A DNA stretch of 64,000 bases from an uncultured Winogradskyella sp. (GCF_947496485.1 NZ_CANMCZ010000001.1:1759384-1823383); one strand, 5' to 3'; positions 19,249-28,254 are shown, counted from the first letter of the stretch. The notes: generated by a model from the sequence alone, not told the origin. Translations and numbers: made by a program.

Positions 19249-20194
19249 CAGTAAATATGATATAACATCACTAAATGTTTCTAGATGGCTAAGCAAACTA
19301 AAAGCGGACTTCTTTAGTTTAAATACTGAAGACTTTAATTCTCTAAACTCTTTCTCATTATTAGATAATGATATTAATGTCAAAATAAATGGAGTTGATT
19401 TTTCTGATGTAGATACAGTTTGGCATAGAAGAGGAAGGTTAAGACATATTCCAAAAGAATTAAATGGATTAGGCAGTTATAGTGAGTATCTAAAAAAGGA
19501 AGAAGATGCTCTTATAAAATCTATAGAGCTTTATTTAAAGAGTTCAACAAACTATATTGGTTCATATATAAAAGAGGTCGAAAATTATAAACTTTACAAT
19601 TTAATTAAAGCAAAAGAAGCTGGTCTAAAAATACCTAAAACTTTGGTGACAACTTCTAAATCTGAATTGTTGGATTTTATAAATAATAGAACCGCAATAT
19701 CAAAAGATATAAGATATTCTGTAAACATAAGAACTCAAAGTAAGTATATATCTTCAATAGGAACTTTTATTGTTCAAAGAGATGACCTTGAATTATTAGA
19801 AGACAATTTTGCGCCAATTCTCGTACAAGAATTAATTCAGAAAGAGTTTGAAATCAGGGTTTTTTTCTTTGACAATACTTTCTATGCAATGGCTATTTTT
19901 TCTCAAGATGATGAAAAAACTAAATTAGACTACAGGAATTATAATGAAGAAAAACAGAATAGATGTGTTCCTTTTATTCTGCCAAACCGAATCAAAAATA
20001 AATTAATTGCTTTCGCGAAAAAAGTAAACATTAGAACAGGTTCTATAGACATTATTTATACAACTTCAGGGGAGTATATTTTTTTAGAAGTTAATCCAAT
20101 GGGACAACTTGATTGGGTGTCAAAAAACTGCAACTACCATATAGAAAAGAACATAGCTAATAATCTATTTAAAAGTAGAAATGAAAGGAATTAA
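19232..20194 (+). CDS. gwsG: Grasp-with-spasm system ATP-grasp peptide maturase
   Basis: ATP-grasp fold sequence (VWHRRGRLRHIP, PILVQELIQKEFEIRVFFFDN, FLEVNPMGQLDW) directly upstream of the SPASM partner. Confidence 0.88.
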   Translation: MILLISSKYDITSLNVSRWLSKLKADFFSLNTEDFNSLNSFSLLDNDINVKINGVDFSDVDTVWHRRGRLRHIPKELNGLGSYSEYLKKEEDALIKSIELYLKSSTNYIGSYIKEVENYKLYNLIKAKEAGLKIPKTLVTTSKSELLDFINNRTAISKDIRYSVNIRTQSKYISSIGTFIVQRDDLELLEDNFAPILVQELIQKEFEIRVFFFDNTFYAMAIFSQDDEKTKLDYRNYNEEKQNRCVPFILPNRIKNKLIAFAKKVNIRTGSIDIIYTTSGEYIFLEVNPMGQLDWVSKNCNYHIEKNIANNLFKSRNERN

Positions 20195-20372
20195 ACAAAA
20201 ATTACCTCTTACGATTCAGAAGGCGAATTCTGAAGACTATATAAATGCTTCGAGTGGAAAGATGAAAGGCACAGAAAAATTTATTTCTATAAAAAAGTTC
20301 AATTCGGAAGTAAAACCTCAAGGTTTTTACAAGCCAATATCTAAAATGATTTCAATTAATGGTACAAAATAA
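20181..20372 (+). CDS. Small basic protein (63 aa) overlapping both gwsG and gwsS; function unknown
   Basis: 14-nt overlaps at both ends, indicating a translationally coupled cistron; Lys-rich. Confidence 0.62.
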   Translation: MKGIKQKLPLTIQKANSEDYINASSGKMKGTEKFISIKKFNSEVKPQGFYKPISKMISINGTK

Positions 20373-21435
20373 AACTTTTAAACTCTTTTCAAATTGCATT
20401 CCGGTTAAAGGAGCTAAAAGAAGTACGATATGCGATCTTCAGAGAAATGAGGTTAAATTAATTCCGAATGATTTAGCTGAAATTTTGATCAAATATGAAG
20501 GAAAAGCTATTGGTGAAATAAAAGTAATTTATCAAAATAAATACGATTCTATTATTGATGAGTATTTTGAGTTTCTGTTAGAAAATGAGTTTATATTCTT
20601 TACAAATCAACCAGAATTATTTCCCAAAATGAGTTTAGATTGGGAAGATCCATCAGTTATAAATAATGCCATTATCGATAGAGATTCAAATTCTAATTAC
20701 GATTTATATAATATACTTGATCAGTTAGACGAGTTGAACTGTAGGCATATTGAATTACGATACTTTAATTCAATTGAATTAACCGAAATCTTAGATATAT
20801 TGAAATATCTTGAAAATGCCCAATCCACAATTATTTCAGTTGATGTTACTATGCCTTATAATGAATCACTTAGAAATTTAAATGATGTTATCATTAAAAA
20901 TAAGCGATTAGCATCATTTAAAATATTTAATTCTTTAGAAGATACTTTTACACCACCTCTTAAGGAAAATATGGGTTTCATAATTTACACTAAAAAACAA
21001 ATTAAGAACAGCTCGTGCTGTGGTCTTATATCTAAAGATTTTTTTGTAGTAAACACGCCTCTTTTCACAGAAAGTGTAAATCATAATAGTTGCCTAAACC
21101 ATAAGGTTGGAATTGATGTAGATGGTAATATCAAAAATTGTCCTTCAATGAAGAAAAGTTTTGGTAATGTTTTGTCACAAACATTGGAAGAATGCTTAAA
21201 TAAGAAGACTTTTAAAAAGTATTGGAAAGTAAAAAAAGACAATATAAATATTTGCAAAGATTGCGAATTCAGGCATATATGTACCGATTGCAGGGCGTTT
21301 ATAGAAGATCCTAACGATATATATTCCAAACCATTAAAATGTGGTTACAATCCTTATACAAACGAATGGAAAGATTGGAGTACTAATAAGCTAAATATAA
21401 AAACAATTCAATCATATCATTTAGATGGAAAATAA
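20359..21435 (+). CDS. gwsS: Grasp-with-spasm system SPASM domain peptide maturase
   Basis: FKLFSNCIPVKGAKRSTICDLQRNEVKLIPNDL N terminus; C-terminal SPASM-type Cys set (GIDVDGNIKNCPSM...CKDCEFRHICTDCRAF...CGYNPYT). No CxxxCxxC. Confidence 0.88.
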   Translation: MVQNKTFKLFSNCIPVKGAKRSTICDLQRNEVKLIPNDLAEILIKYEGKAIGEIKVIYQNKYDSIIDEYFEFLLENEFIFFTNQPELFPKMSLDWEDPSVINNAIIDRDSNSNYDLYNILDQLDELNCRHIELRYFNSIELTEILDILKYLENAQSTIISVDVTMPYNESLRNLNDVIIKNKRLASFKIFNSLEDTFTPPLKENMGFIIYTKKQIKNSSCCGLISKDFFVVNTPLFTESVNHNSCLNHKVGIDVDGNIKNCPSMKKSFGNVLSQTLEECLNKKTFKKYWKVKKDNINICKDCEFRHICTDCRAFIEDPNDIYSKPLKCGYNPYTNEWKDWSTNKLNIKTIQSYHLDGK

Positions 21436-21496
21436 TACTAAAGGTGTAAGCTGAAAAACCTGAATAGAGTAAGCAATAAAATAAATTATTTAAATT

Positions 21497-21700
21497 ATGA
21501 AAAAATTAAGTCAAGTTAATTTCGAAGAAATGAGATTGTCTAACTTACATCAAGTAAGAGGTGGAGATGGTGGTACTACCTATACTGGTAACCAAGGTAG
21601 TTCAGGTACTGATTGTTATTGTGATAATGACGGCGACGGTAAATTGAGTAAAGGTGATGACGTATTACTAGATAATGGTCAATGGATTGTAAAAAAATAG
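21497..21700 (+). CDS. RiPP precursor 3 (67 aa) with RGG leader end and EF-hand loop
   Basis: MKKLSQVNFEEMRLSNLHQVRGG leader; core contains CYCDNDGDGKLSKGDD. Confidence 0.85.
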   Translation: MKKLSQVNFEEMRLSNLHQVRGGDGGTTYTGNQGSSGTDCYCDNDGDGKLSKGDDVLLDNGQWIVKK

Positions 21701-21708
21701 TATTTCAG

Positions 21709-21751
21709 CAATATCTTAAGTATTTCTTATATTTAAGATATTGTTTTATTT
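21709..21751 (+). terminator. Hairpin plus T-tract after precursor 3
   Basis: Perfect 11-bp arms CAATATCTTAA/TTAAGATATTG, then TTTTATTT. Confidence 0.75.
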
Positions 21752-21764
21752 AAAACATAGAAAC

Positions 21765-22376
21765 ATGAAATATTATAGTTTTTTTTTAATGATTTTTTTT
21801 ATTGCATCAAGTTGTAAATCTAACAAGTATGAGGATAATGAAGTTTTGTGCGAAGTATTAGTCAATATATACGATGATGATCAAAAATATAGAGGAAAGG
21901 AAAGTGAGCTAGTCGATCCTTTTTTTAAAATATTAGATTCAATAATGATCTCTGAAGGAATAACTAAGAAAGAATATATAAAATTTGAAAAAAACAAACA
22001 ATTAGTCTATGGAAAAATTGCCAGAGGAGTTGCAGACAAAAGAAACGAAGTATCTAAAAAAGTGAAGGATTCTTTATGGGATTTGCAGAGTAGCTTGGAT
22101 GAAAAGAACACTAAAATACTAATAGAAATAGTTGAGGAAAGAGGTTTTCCTGATATAAAAAAGTTAGAATGTAAGGGATATGCTTCTCCGTTTTTAATTT
22201 TTGTACATTCACCAGAAGAATATTGGGGTGAAATAAAAAATATTCTTGACCAAGAGATTAAAAGTGACAGAATAACAAAAGGCGACTACGATTATATAAT
22301 GTGGCATATTAATGGTCGAAAAGAAGGGCCTTTATCTCCTATACCTATTGAAGATATCCAAATTATAGAAGATTAA
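21765..22376 (+). CDS. Lipoprotein, DUF6624-like, paralogue of 18769-19248 (track start 21741 lies inside the hairpin)
   Basis: ATG at 21765 gives MKYYSFFLMIFFIASSCKS, a lipoprotein signal; homologous C-terminal half to the 18.8-kb protein. Confidence 0.68.
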   Translation: MKYYSFFLMIFFIASSCKSNKYEDNEVLCEVLVNIYDDDQKYRGKESELVDPFFKILDSIMISEGITKKEYIKFEKNKQLVYGKIARGVADKRNEVSKKVKDSLWDLQSSLDEKNTKILIEIVEERGFPDIKKLECKGYASPFLIFVHSPEEYWGEIKNILDQEIKSDRITKGDYDYIMWHINGRKEGPLSPIPIEDIQIIED

Positions 22377-22384
22377 TATATTTT

Positions 22385-24577
22385 GTGTTGAAAAAATTCC
22401 CATTCTACAAGCAACGAGATAACAAAGACTGTGGTCCAACCTGTCTAAAAATAATAACCAAATATTTTAACAAAAGCATTGCTATACAGCAGCTCAGAGA
22501 ATTAAGTGAAACTACAAGAGCAGGTAGCAGTTTACTAGGTTTGAGTGAAGCAGCAGAAAAGATAGGCTTTAGGAGTCTTGGCGTGAAACTTACTTTAAAA
22601 CGCTTATTGGAGGCACCATTACCATGCATTGTACATTGGAATAACAACCACTACACAGTACTTTACAAAATAAAGAAAGAAGTCTTTTATATTTCAGACC
22701 CAGCTCACGGTTTGTTAAAATACAATAAAAAAGAATTTTTAAATCATTGGATTGGTCACAACGCTTCAGACCAAACAGAAGAAGGTATAGCATTATTATT
22801 AGAACCAACAGCAAAATTCTATAATTCAGATTTTGATAAAGGAAAAACAGAATTTGGATTTAAATTTTTATCAAAATACATCTTTAAATACAAGCGCTTT
22901 TTATGGCAACTAATAATTGGTCTAATAGCTGCAAGTTTACTACAGTTAATATTTCCCTTTTTAACCCAAAGTGTAGTAGATGTTGGTATTAAAAACCAAG
23001 ACATCCATTTTATATATTTAATCTTATTTGCACAATTAGCTTTATTTATTGGACGAACAGCTATAGAGGTTATTAGGAGTTGGATTTTATTACATTTAAG
23101 TACACGTATTAATATATCTTTAGTTTCAGATTTCTTTATAAAGCTAATGAATTTGCCAATAGCCTTCTTTGATACGCGCATGACTGGGGACATTTTGCAA
23201 CGTATCAATGATCATAAGCGTATTGAGCGAATTTTAACTACATCGTCACTCAACGTATTGTTTTCAATGGTGAATTTGTTGGTGTTTAGTTTTGTATTGG
23301 CATATTATAACCTAATGCTCTTTGGCATATTTCTTTTAGGTAGCTTTCTCTATTTTTTATGGATCATTATTTTTCTCAAAAAACGAAGAGATTTAGATTA
23401 TAAACGTTTTTCAGAAGTGAGCCAAGAACAAAGCAAAGTAATTGAACTCATTAATGGTATGCAAGAAATAAAATTGCATAATGCAGAAAAGCAAAAAAGG
23501 TGGTCTTGGGAGTTTGTGCAAGCACGTTTATTTAGAGTATCTATTGAGGGTTTAGCTTTAGAACAATACCAAAGTGTAGGTTCTGGTTTCATTAATGAGG
23601 TTAAAAATATTTTAATCACAGTATTGTCTGCTAAATTGGTTATAGATGGTGACATCACTTTAGGTATGATGTTAGCTATTAGCTATATTGTTGGGCAGTT
23701 AAACTCACCAATATCGCAACTTATTAATTTTATAAGAGAAGTACAGGATGCTAAAATATCTTTAGATCGTTTATCGGAAATTCATAATAAAGAAGACGAA
23801 GAACAGCAAGATGTTGAGAAGCTTATGGATATTCCATTAGATGCTAACTTAGAATTATCAAAAGTATCTTTTAGATATGTTGGGTCAGATCAAATGGTAT
23901 TAAAAGATCTGGATTTAACAATACCTGCTAAAAAAGTTACGGCTATTGTTGGTGTAAGTGGAAGTGGAAAAACCACTTTAATGAAATTGTTACTAAAGTT
24001 TTATGATCCAAACAACGGGCAAATAAAAATTGGTCATCACGATTTGCAAAATGTTTCACAAAAAACATGGAGACATCAGTGTGGAGTCGTAATGCAAGAA
24101 GGTTATATATTTAATGATACCATTGCAAATAATATAGCGGTTGGAGAAGATTATGTGGATAAAAAGAAATTAGCGCACGCCGTTGATGTTGCAAATATTA
24201 AAGAGTTTATTGAATCGTTACCATTATCATATAATACCAAAATAGGTATGGAGGGGATTGGTGTCAGCACAGGGCAAAAACAACGTTTGTTAATCGCTAG
24301 ATCAGTTTATAAAAATCCTAATTTCTTATTTTTTGATGAAGCGACCTCTGCATTAGATGCTAATAATGAAAAGGTAATTATGGAAAAACTAAATACCTTT
24401 TTTGAAGATAAAACTGTAGTTGTTATCGCACATAGATTAAGTACTGTGAAAAATGCACATCAGATTGTGGTATTAGATAAAGGGAAGATTGTAGAAGTTG
24501 GCAATCATGAAGCTTTAGTAAAACAAAAAGGAAACTACTTTAATTTGGTTAAGAATCAGTTAGAACTCGGTAAATAG
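22385..24577 (+). CDS. Peptidase C39 domain-containing ABC transporter (leader-cleaving RiPP exporter)
   Basis: C39 residues DCGPTCL, HWNNNHYTV, ISDPAHG; ABC motifs GVSGSGKTTL, VSTGQKQRLLIAR, FLFFDEATSALD. Confidence 0.95.
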   Translation: MLKKFPFYKQRDNKDCGPTCLKIITKYFNKSIAIQQLRELSETTRAGSSLLGLSEAAEKIGFRSLGVKLTLKRLLEAPLPCIVHWNNNHYTVLYKIKKEVFYISDPAHGLLKYNKKEFLNHWIGHNASDQTEEGIALLLEPTAKFYNSDFDKGKTEFGFKFLSKYIFKYKRFLWQLIIGLIAASLLQLIFPFLTQSVVDVGIKNQDIHFIYLILFAQLALFIGRTAIEVIRSWILLHLSTRINISLVSDFFIKLMNLPIAFFDTRMTGDILQRINDHKRIERILTTSSLNVLFSMVNLLVFSFVLAYYNLMLFGIFLLGSFLYFLWIIIFLKKRRDLDYKRFSEVSQEQSKVIELINGMQEIKLHNAEKQKRWSWEFVQARLFRVSIEGLALEQYQSVGSGFINEVKNILITVLSAKLVIDGDITLGMMLAISYIVGQLNSPISQLINFIREVQDAKISLDRLSEIHNKEDEEQQDVEKLMDIPLDANLELSKVSFRYVGSDQMVLKDLDLTIPAKKVTAIVGVSGSGKTTLMKLLLKFYDPNNGQIKIGHHDLQNVSQKTWRHQCGVVMQEGYIFNDTIANNIAVGEDYVDKKKLAHAVDVANIKEFIESLPLSYNTKIGMEGIGVSTGQKQRLLIARSVYKNPNFLFFDEATSALDANNEKVIMEKLNTFFEDKTVVVIAHRLSTVKNAHQIVVLDKGKIVEVGNHEALVKQKGNYFNLVKNQLELGK

Positions 24578-24578
24578 T

Positions 24579-25874
24579 ATGCCAGATAATAATTTAGAAA
24601 ATATAGAACTTCGAAGTGAAGAAGTACAAGAAATACTTACCAAAGTACCACATTGGATGATACGTTGGGGAAATGTCTTGTTTTTGTCTTTAATATTGAT
24701 GCTGCTTTTTTTGTCTTGGTTTGTGAAATATCCAGATATTATTCTTTCTGAAGCAGTTATAACAACTCAAATTCCACCACAAAAAGAGTATGCTAAAATA
24801 ACAGGTAAGTTAAATGCGATTTTAGTAGACGACAACCAAAGTGTTGAGAGTAATCAACCATTGGCAATATTAGAAAATACTGCCAATTATAGAGATGTTT
24901 ATAAATTAAAATCTGTCATTGATACTATAACTGTTAACAGTAAATCATTTCAATTTCCTGTAGATAGTTTGCCAATATTATTTTTAGGTGATATAGAATC
25001 GCAATATGCGTTGTTTGAAAACAACTATAATCAATATTTACTCAATAAAGAGTTACAACCTTTTTCCAATGAAGCACTAGCTAATAAATATTCAATTTCA
25101 GAACTGAATAGACGTTTACAAAGTCTAAAGCGACAACGCGATATTAACAAGACAGAATTAGAGTATGCTCAAATTGGACTAAATAGGCAAAAAAAATTAT
25201 TTAATAAAGGAGTTATTTCTGCTCAAGATTATGAAAACACTCAATTGCAATATGCAAGAGAAGAACGTAATTATAAAAATTTCGAATCATCTATTTCGCA
25301 AATACGAGAAGCCATAAGCAGAGCGCATATGACTTCAAAAGGCACTGAAATAAATAGAACAAAGGAAGAGATGACTTTACTTAAAAACGTTATTCAATCC
25401 TTTAATCAACTAAAAAATGCTATTAAAGACTGGGAAAGAATTTATGTTTTAAAATCAGATATAAATGGCAACGTGTCTTTTTTAAACTTCTGGAATAATA
25501 ATCAAACTGTAAATCAAGGTGATTTAGTGTTTACGATTATTCCAATTGAGAACTCATCATTTATAGCAAAACTTAAAACACCTGCCCAAAATTCTGGAAA
25601 AATTAAAGTTGGGCAAAACGTAAATGTAAAACTAGAAAATTATCCTGATACTGAGTTTGGAGTATTGAATGGCAAAGTGAAAAATATTTCACTCATTCCA
25701 GATAAAGAAGGCTTATACTTTATCGACGTGGAATTACCTAAAAAGCTAATTACTTCTTACAATAAAAACATAGAATTTAAACAAGAAATGAGAGGTTCTG
25801 CAGAAATTATAACAGAAGACTTAAGACTCATTGAACGTTTCTTTTATCAATTTAAGGAAATTGTAAAACGCTAA
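24579..25874 (+). CDS. HlyD family secretion/adaptor protein, partner of the C39 ABC exporter
   Basis: N-terminal TM, coiled coil, HlyD-type barrel region; directly downstream of the exporter. Confidence 0.92.
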   Translation: MPDNNLENIELRSEEVQEILTKVPHWMIRWGNVLFLSLILMLLFLSWFVKYPDIILSEAVITTQIPPQKEYAKITGKLNAILVDDNQSVESNQPLAILENTANYRDVYKLKSVIDTITVNSKSFQFPVDSLPILFLGDIESQYALFENNYNQYLLNKELQPFSNEALANKYSISELNRRLQSLKRQRDINKTELEYAQIGLNRQKKLFNKGVISAQDYENTQLQYAREERNYKNFESSISQIREAISRAHMTSKGTEINRTKEEMTLLKNVIQSFNQLKNAIKDWERIYVLKSDINGNVSFLNFWNNNQTVNQGDLVFTIIPIENSSFIAKLKTPAQNSGKIKVGQNVNVKLENYPDTEFGVLNGKVKNISLIPDKEGLYFIDVELPKKLITSYNKNIEFKQEMRGSAEIITEDLRLIERFFYQFKEIVKR

Positions 25875-25878
25875 TTAC

Positions 25879-28254
25879 CTACTTAAAACTAAAGCCCATC
25901 GAAAACTTAAAGGCAAAGTTGTCACTAGACTTTTCTAAACTATGGTACCCATATCTATAAAAACCTCCTACACCAAGACCTAAATAACCAACATCGAGCC
26001 AAGGTATTTTTATTAGGTTCTGTAATTCTAAACCAGTTTCTAAAAACAATTCTTCTTTAGTTGAGAAATTAATAAGTTGATGATTTTCAGGATCAGATAA
26101 ATCTCCAAAGCCTAAATTATTATGTAATAGAATATCCGGCTGTATATAGCCTTTATTGTTTAAGAGTCTACCAAAATTATGAACTGTAAAAAGATGTAAA
26201 TATTTATCCGATAAGAATTCATATGGAGTTACGGTTTGAAAATAGTTTCTTACCACAAACGGAATTTGTTTGTCAAATGCACCTTCTCCCGTAAACATTA
26301 ATCCATAGGGGAGCGATGTGTCTAAATAGCCCAAATCTAGTCTATAAGTGCTTTTGCCTAAACCTTTTGTAATGAAACTATGGTCTAGAGTAAAGCGAAA
26401 CTTGTTGTAATTGAAGTCACCATTTAGTGTACCTTTTAAACCTCTAGAATATAGGAAGTTTAAAACTGGAGCATCATTAGGTATTCTACTAGTAACACCA
26501 AAGTTATTTACAAGTTGTTCTTTTGCATGGAAACCAATGCCTATGTTCAATTCAGAATTAGAGTAATTAGTAATGCTCATGTTATTATTTGTAAACTCAT
26601 AATCATAAAGTGGAGTAACATCTGCTACATTAAAGCCCAAAGTCCAATTTAGATTTCTGAATAGTTTCATATCCGTTTTTATGCTATAGGCTTCAATAGC
26701 ATCCATTTGGCTTGCAATCCAATTGCGTTGTGAGAAAATATTACCAAATCTATTGTCAGAAAAAGTACCTGTTTCTCGTAAGTCGTTCATATATTTTAAA
26801 CTAATGGAGATTTCTTTTTTTCCAGGTACTTCGACCAAAAGTTCACCTCCATATTTCCAGGCCTTGTCTTTAAACCCGTAACCAGCATACGCACCAATAG
26901 ACACATTTTTTAAAATATCATCATTTGTCCATAGTCCAAGACCAAGCCTTGTACCTTCATATTGATTAAATCGCCCAAGTCTTGCAAGGTCAATATCTAT
27001 ATATTTAAGAGGTAAACGCCCTTTTACCAAACTTGGAAATAGGTTAAAAATTTTATCAAGTTTTATCTTTTCTCCAATACTATCTATAAAAACATAAGTG
27101 CGTTTTTCATTACTATTAAGAGAGTCTCTTCGATTCAGATTCCAAAAAGAATTATCTTTTAAACCTGCATTTTTAGGCAACGTAACTGACACAAAGGGGA
27201 ATTCTTTTTTGCTCAAAGTAGCATTTGGTGTAATTTTAGAAAGGTAACTCTTGCCTTTATAAGTAAGGGCTCCAAAACCTTCACCAACGTTAATTTCAAA
27301 ATTCAATTGCTCAGGAAACCAATAGGTGCTATTGACATGCTTGTACTTTTGCTGAATGGTCACATCTAATTTCCCTGAATTTATAGTGGTTGCATCAACA
27401 CTTTGCACCGCATATTTGTTAGAATTAATGGTTATCAACCCTTTTAAACCCTCAAAATTGCGATTTGCTTTAGGTTCAAAAGAAATAATAAAAATGGTGT
27501 CGGTATCTTGGATGTATTCTTCTTTCAACCTGAATTTATATTTACGTGTACTGCCTTTAGAAATAGGATTCAGATAGTTACTTTCAAAAAGTGGAATATG
27601 ATCATCGTAAAATGAAAAAGGCTGAAAACTATTGGCGAGCATAGCAAATTGTGGGTTCTTAAAACCAGAAGATCTTGTCGCCATGATGCTATCTTCTGAA
27701 AAACGAGGTTTTAGATATTTGTGTTTGGCAATCGTTTCTGTAATGAAAAAATAGGAACCCTTCATAATACTATCCATTTTCTCTCTTATAGTATCTTTTT
27801 CTTTACTCTGCTTACCAAGGGTGATAATAATCTTGTCATAAGACTCATAGGTATATGAGTTTAAGCTTTCAGGGTTATTTAGTTTTTTATTATTAACAGC
27901 GTTTCTAATGATACGATGCGCAGGATTCTCTCCGTCTATTACAACTTCATCTAATGCACTAACTTGTGGTTTTAATCGAATGATTTGATATTCAAAACTG
28001 CTTAGCTTTAGTGTTTTGGTTTCATAACCAACAGAACTAATTGTTATATTTTCTACTGATAGAGGAACATAAAAAACACCGTCAATATCAGTCGAAGTAC
28101 CTTTATGATTATTTTCATTAAAGATAATATTGGCAAAGGGAATTACTTTTTTAATATCTTCATCAATAAGAACAAATTTCTTAGAGGTTTGAGCGAACGT
28201 TTTAAAACTTAAAAAAAGTAGAATTAAGAATAAAAATTTTCTCATTAAAGACAT
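25879..28254 (-). CDS. DUF5686/carboxypeptidase-regulatory-like domain outer membrane protein
   Basis: Signal peptide, CarboxypepD_reg-like N terminus (DIDGVFYVPL...SSVGYETKTLKL), beta-barrel-type C terminus ending GFSFK. Confidence 0.88.
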   Translation of the reverse strand: MSLMRKFLFLILLFLSFKTFAQTSKKFVLIDEDIKKVIPFANIIFNENNHKGTSTDIDGVFYVPLSVENITISSVGYETKTLKLSSFEYQIIRLKPQVSALDEVVIDGENPAHRIIRNAVNNKKLNNPESLNSYTYESYDKIIITLGKQSKEKDTIREKMDSIMKGSYFFITETIAKHKYLKPRFSEDSIMATRSSGFKNPQFAMLANSFQPFSFYDDHIPLFESNYLNPISKGSTRKYKFRLKEEYIQDTDTIFIISFEPKANRNFEGLKGLITINSNKYAVQSVDATTINSGKLDVTIQQKYKHVNSTYWFPEQLNFEINVGEGFGALTYKGKSYLSKITPNATLSKKEFPFVSVTLPKNAGLKDNSFWNLNRRDSLNSNEKRTYVFIDSIGEKIKLDKIFNLFPSLVKGRLPLKYIDIDLARLGRFNQYEGTRLGLGLWTNDDILKNVSIGAYAGYGFKDKAWKYGGELLVEVPGKKEISISLKYMNDLRETGTFSDNRFGNIFSQRNWIASQMDAIEAYSIKTDMKLFRNLNWTLGFNVADVTPLYDYEFTNNNMSITNYSNSELNIGIGFHAKEQLVNNFGVTSRIPNDAPVLNFLYSRGLKGTLNGDFNYNKFRFTLDHSFITKGLGKSTYRLDLGYLDTSLPYGLMFTGEGAFDKQIPFVVRNYFQTVTPYEFLSDKYLHLFTVHNFGRLLNNKGYIQPDILLHNNLGFGDLSDPENHQLINFSTKEELFLETGLELQNLIKIPWLDVGYLGLGVGGFYRYGYHSLEKSSDNFAFKFSMGFSFK

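Noticed and set aside
22405-23658. Cluster of four minus-strand ORFs (74-129 aa) opposite the C39 ABC exporter
   Set aside because: Antisense shadows of a clear C39/ABC gene; considered as antisense regulators or hidden RiPP peptides but lack leaders or signals.
11306-25874. Possibility that the island is a recent mobile element insertion
   Set aside because: No transposase, integrase, tRNA, or obvious terminal repeats seen at the edges; acquisition remains possible but not supported directly.
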